DNA of 64,000 nt from a bacterium D16-34 (lineage in GTDB: Bacteria; Actinomycetota; Coriobacteriia; Coriobacteriales; Eggerthellaceae). Shown here in pieces: positions 61,351-64,000 of this stretch. The stretch covers positions 62,001 to 126,000 of the forward strand of contig RAZB01000001.1 in NCBI GenBank assembly GCA_003612515.1. The letters run 5' to 3'. Position 1 is the first letter of the stretch. Every line of letters starts with the position of its first letter. The notes beneath the pieces are model-generated. The model had not been told where the DNA came from and ran no database searches. It worked only from the letters and a program-made list of their open reading frames with translations. A program made the position numbers and the translations under genes.

Positions 61351-62754
61351 ATGACAACGAAAAGACCTGTGCGCGCGCACCGCGCACCTTCACATAGCAC
61401 ACAAGCAAAGTACACCACACAGCATACGACTACCCAAACCACTCGCAAAAAGCACTCAGCGCATGCTCGTCCAAGCGTTCAAGCGCAAGCCGCATCAAGA
61501 ACATCAGGCGGCATCACTCGCAGGCATTTTATCTATGGCGCGGTGGGCGTTGGTGCTCTCGCAACAGTCGGAGGTGGCGTAGCGCTTGCTGCTGCCAAAA
61601 GAAATGAAGCCCCGGCTGACGATATCGTCGTGCTCGAAGTGCCTACCGACAATGTCACAACTTCAGATTCGCTCTCCCTTGTGGAAGACGCCACAACGCT
61701 TATGACGTGCGTGGGCGACTACACGCTGCCTTATGGTTCTCTGGTCTGGTCAAATAGCGATGACATTGCAGTTTGCCTTACCCCAACCGAGCAAGCGAAC
61801 CCCCTTACGCAAGTGGCCATTCTCTCACTTGCCACGGGCACGTCCACCGTTGTCCTAGACAAAGCACAAGGCCATAGCGAAGGCTTCGACATCTTTGACG
61901 TTCGCGCTTCTTCATCAGGTGTTATCTGGGTTGAAGCTGACATCATGGACAACATGTGGCGCGTTTATACCGCCTCTTTAGCGGGTGGGCCTGAAACGCC
62001 CTCGCTTGAAAACATCACATGCGTGGCCGAAGGTGACACTATTGACTGGGAAACTCCTTCGCTGGCCGCTGTTGGCTCTTGGGCGTTTTGGCAGGTTCTC
62101 CCAACCGCTGAGGGCAATGCGCGCGCAGAAGATTCACTGCTCTATCGTGCTGCATTTGGTCAGGATGACGCTCAGGTTGTCTACACCTCACACGGGCGCA
62201 TGTCGACACCGGTCTATGCGCAAACCGACGCAGTTGTTATTTCGCCACGCGCAGAGGCAGCTGGCGTCTACTACCAGCTCACCTGCCTTGACGCAGAATC
62301 TGGAGAGGTGCGCGATTCGCTCGTTTTGCCCCTTAATATGAAGCCACTAGAAGCAGCTTATGGACCTACTGGCTTCTCGTTTTCCTTCGATGCATGGTAT
62401 AGCTATGGCGATGGTATCTCAGGCATTGGCACCTATGTACCCGCAAATCCCGTATTTGATGGCAATTACGCCGACCAGCTCTGGTTCTGCTTTGATCGCA
62501 CCCCGACCGCAGCACCGGCATGGTGCGGGTCATACTTCATGGTGAAATCAACTACTGCAGTTTGCGGCGTTAATCTTGATAGCGGCGAATACTTCGCGTT
62601 TGACGTCGAAAGTGGAGCTGACACGTATGGTGACTATCTCGCCACATCGGGCACACACACAAATGTGGTCACCTTCTCCAACGTAGACGATACGCCGCTT
62701 GAAGGTGACCCCATTCATAAATGCAATGTTCGCGTTTGGGCGCCTATTGCTTAA
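61351..62754 (+). CDS. Tat-signal protein of unknown function
   Basis: A 467-residue protein. The first ~60 residues are Thr/His/Arg-rich, then TRRHFIYGAVGVGALATVGG (starting near 55) is a twin-arginine signal with an unusually long n-region. The mature part looks like a beta-rich repeat fold (TLPYGSLVWSNSDDIAVCL, GSWAFWQVLPTAEG, GEYFAFDVESGADTYGDY), maybe a six- or seven-bladed propeller, but no family is recognised. The ribosome site before this ATG is poor. It diverges from a two-component system and its stop codon shares bases with that of purB. Confidence 0.75.
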   Translation: MTTKRPVRAHRAPSHSTQAKYTTQHTTTQTTRKKHSAHARPSVQAQAASRTSGGITRRHFIYGAVGVGALATVGGGVALAAAKRNEAPADDIVVLEVPTDNVTTSDSLSLVEDATTLMTCVGDYTLPYGSLVWSNSDDIAVCLTPTEQANPLTQVAILSLATGTSTVVLDKAQGHSEGFDIFDVRASSSGVIWVEADIMDNMWRVYTASLAGGPETPSLENITCVAEGDTIDWETPSLAAVGSWAFWQVLPTAEGNARAEDSLLYRAAFGQDDAQVVYTSHGRMSTPVYAQTDAVVISPRAEAAGVYYQLTCLDAESGEVRDSLVLPLNMKPLEAAYGPTGFSFSFDAWYSYGDGISGIGTYVPANPVFDGNYADQLWFCFDRTPTAAPAWCGSYFMVKSTTAVCGVNLDSGEYFAFDVESGADTYGDYLATSGTHTNVVTFSNVDDTPLEGDPIHKCNVRVWAPIA

Positions 62755-64000
62755 AACTCTAAGGTTTCCAGTCGATCGAAAACAACATCAACGCGAGTTA
62801 AGAAGTCCCAGGGATCAAAGATCTCATCGAGCACTTCTTTGGTGAGATGCGCATCTGGATCGGCCTCTAAGCGTTCGCGATAGCTCGGACCATTCACGGC
62901 ATTTTGGATATCTTCCCACACCTTCATAGCGTTGCGCTGCACAATGACATAGGCGTCTTCGCGGCTAATGCCGGTATCCACCAATGCAAGCAGCACCTTC
63001 GATGAGAAAATAAGACCCTTTGTGCGCCACAGGTTATGCTCCATTTTGGCGGGATATACTTGCAGGCCATCTAGCATCCACTGCATCTTGCCGAACATAT
63101 AATCCAGCGCAATAAAGCTATCCGCCAATGCTACGCGCTCAGCGCCCGAATGCGAAATATCGCGCTCATACCACAATGCTACGTCGTCAAATGCAACTTG
63201 CGCGTTAGCCTTTACCACACGAGCAAGGCCGCAGACGCGCTCAGCGGTAATAGGATTGCGCTTATGTGGCATAGCAGAAGACCCTTTTTGGCCTTTGGTG
63301 AAAGGCTCTTCGGCCTCAATAACATCAGATTGTTGTAGCAAGCGCACTTGCATGGCAATGGACTCAAGTGTTGAAGCAGTCACCGCAAGTGCCGCCATAA
63401 CCTGTGCATGGCGATCGCGTGCCAGCACTTGCGTTGAAAGCGGATCAGGGGTAAGTCCGAGGCGTTCGCAAACATATTGCTCTACGAACGGATCGATGCT
63501 TGAATAGGTGCCCACCGCGCCCGAAATTGCACCGGTTGCAGCCACTTCACGAGCCTCCATCATGCGTTTTTGCGCACGCTTCAACGCCCATGCCCAGCTT
63601 CCAAATTTCATGCCAAAGGTCATAGGCTCAGCATGAATACCATGCGTGCGACCTACACACAGCACATCTTTAAGCTCAAAAGCGCGGCGCTTGCACGTCT
63701 CACCTAGTGCCTTGATGTCTTCAAGAATGATATCGATTGCTTGCACAATCTGATAAGACAGCGCCGTATCGCCTAAGTCTGACGAGGTCATACCATAGTG
63801 AACCCAACGACTTGGTGGCTCTTGGCCTTCTTCGATATCCGCATCAATGTATTCAGCCATGTTTGTGGTGAATGCAATAACATCATGGTTGGTGACTTTT
63901 TCAATTTCATCAATGCGCTCTACTGTGAAATCTGCATGATCACGAATCCACTGAGCCTCTTCTTTGGTAATACCAGATTTGCCCAGTTCAGCTTGAGCCT
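62751..64000 (-). CDS. purB: Adenylosuccinate lyase, 5' part outside window
   Basis: It acts twice in purine synthesis, on SAICAR and adenylosuccinate. About 416 residues are present; translation stays open to the right edge (before MAEYID the frame reads VTNHDVIAFTTN, a conserved PurB block), so the internal ATG at 63860 is not the start. HYGMTSSDLGDTALSYQ, RTHGIHAEPMTFGMK, the signature GSSAMPHKRNPI and YERDISHSGAER are all present. The 3' end overlaps the convergent Tat-protein gene by four bases. Confidence 0.95.
   Translation of the reverse strand, partial: AQAELGKSGITKEEAQWIRDHADFTVERIDEIEKVTNHDVIAFTTNMAEYIDADIEEGQEPPSRWVHYGMTSSDLGDTALSYQIVQAIDIILEDIKALGETCKRRAFELKDVLCVGRTHGIHAEPMTFGMKFGSWAWALKRAQKRMMEAREVAATGAISGAVGTYSSIDPFVEQYVCERLGLTPDPLSTQVLARDRHAQVMAALAVTASTLESIAMQVRLLQQSDVIEAEEPFTKGQKGSSAMPHKRNPITAERVCGLARVVKANAQVAFDDVALWYERDISHSGAERVALADSFIALDYMFGKMQWMLDGLQVYPAKMEHNLWRTKGLIFSSKVLLALVDTGISREDAYVIVQRNAMKVWEDIQNAVNGPSYRERLEADPDAHLTKEVLDEIFDPWDFLTRVDVVFDRLETLEF

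Noticed and set aside
63861-64000. Start of purB at the ATG 63860
   Set aside because: The frame continues upstream to the window edge with conserved PurB sequence, so the gene is cut by the window and not started there.

Overview
The window reads as chromosomal DNA of a moderately G+C bacterium (single 60-base lines I counted fall between about 45% and 58%), most likely an actinobacterium of class Coriobacteriia, family Eggerthellaceae. The strongest clue is the divergent pair at 34.4-37.8 kb: a multi-membrane-span LuxR-type regulator next to a Tat-exported FAD reductase, an arrangement typical of Slackia, Eggerthella and Cryptobacterium relatives. An NfnAB-type electron-bifurcating pair, a type III glutamine synthetase, a long HPF and a VTC/DUF4956 cassette fit an anaerobe of this group. 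Species assignment is inference. I saw no rRNA, tRNA, CRISPR array or intact mobile element.

Layout. 0-8.6 kb: ABC-F end, pth-prs-glmU, nhaA, then hpf and acpP on the plus strand, thioredoxin and folC. 8.6-11 kb: nfnB-nfnA. 11-16.5 kb: CorA, family-4 uracil-DNA glycosylase, alr, moaB-moeA. 16.6-22.4 kb: an operon of beta-helix lipoprotein, DUF4956 membrane protein and VTC polyphosphate-polymerase-like protein, divergent from a two-component system. 22.4-28.7 kb: glnN, an acetyltransferase, a PIN toxin-antitoxin pair, rplM-rpsI, metY. 29-34.2 kb: metA, a DUF4190 protein, a dicarboxylate/amino-acid symporter, a HAD phosphatase, pyrE. 34.4-37.8 kb: LuxR regulator and Tat flavoprotein. 38-42.6 kb is the accessory part: AAA/DUF4143 ATPase, a broken HTH gene, two higher-G+C glycosyltransferases. 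42.7-47 kb: an operon of zinc-ribbon protein, MarR regulator, DUF5685, J-protein and DnaK behind an 18-bp palindrome. 47-50.5 kb: lysA-hom and a MoaE-like gene. 50.6-53.4 kb: Asp23/AmaP envelope cluster. 53.4-64 kb: purL, a charged membrane protein, purC, a second two-component system, a Tat-signal protein and purB (runs off the end).

The most unusual pattern I found is not a gene: at three gene 3' ends (lysA, purL, one glycosyltransferase) the last codons with the stop codon start a three-copy tandem array of exact period (17, 30 and 23 bp) that continues into the intergenic region. In purL the three copies carry TAG, TAA and TGA in one frame; in lysA the 17-bp period puts a TAA in each of the three frames. 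A separate three-copy array of exact 32-bp period brackets the promoter of the AAA ATPase. Other points of interest are the MarR-linked DnaK operon, the VTC cassette, structured leaders before moeA and rplM, paired 11-bp-spaced direct repeats before corA, and terminal extensions on NhaA, alanine racemase and MetA.
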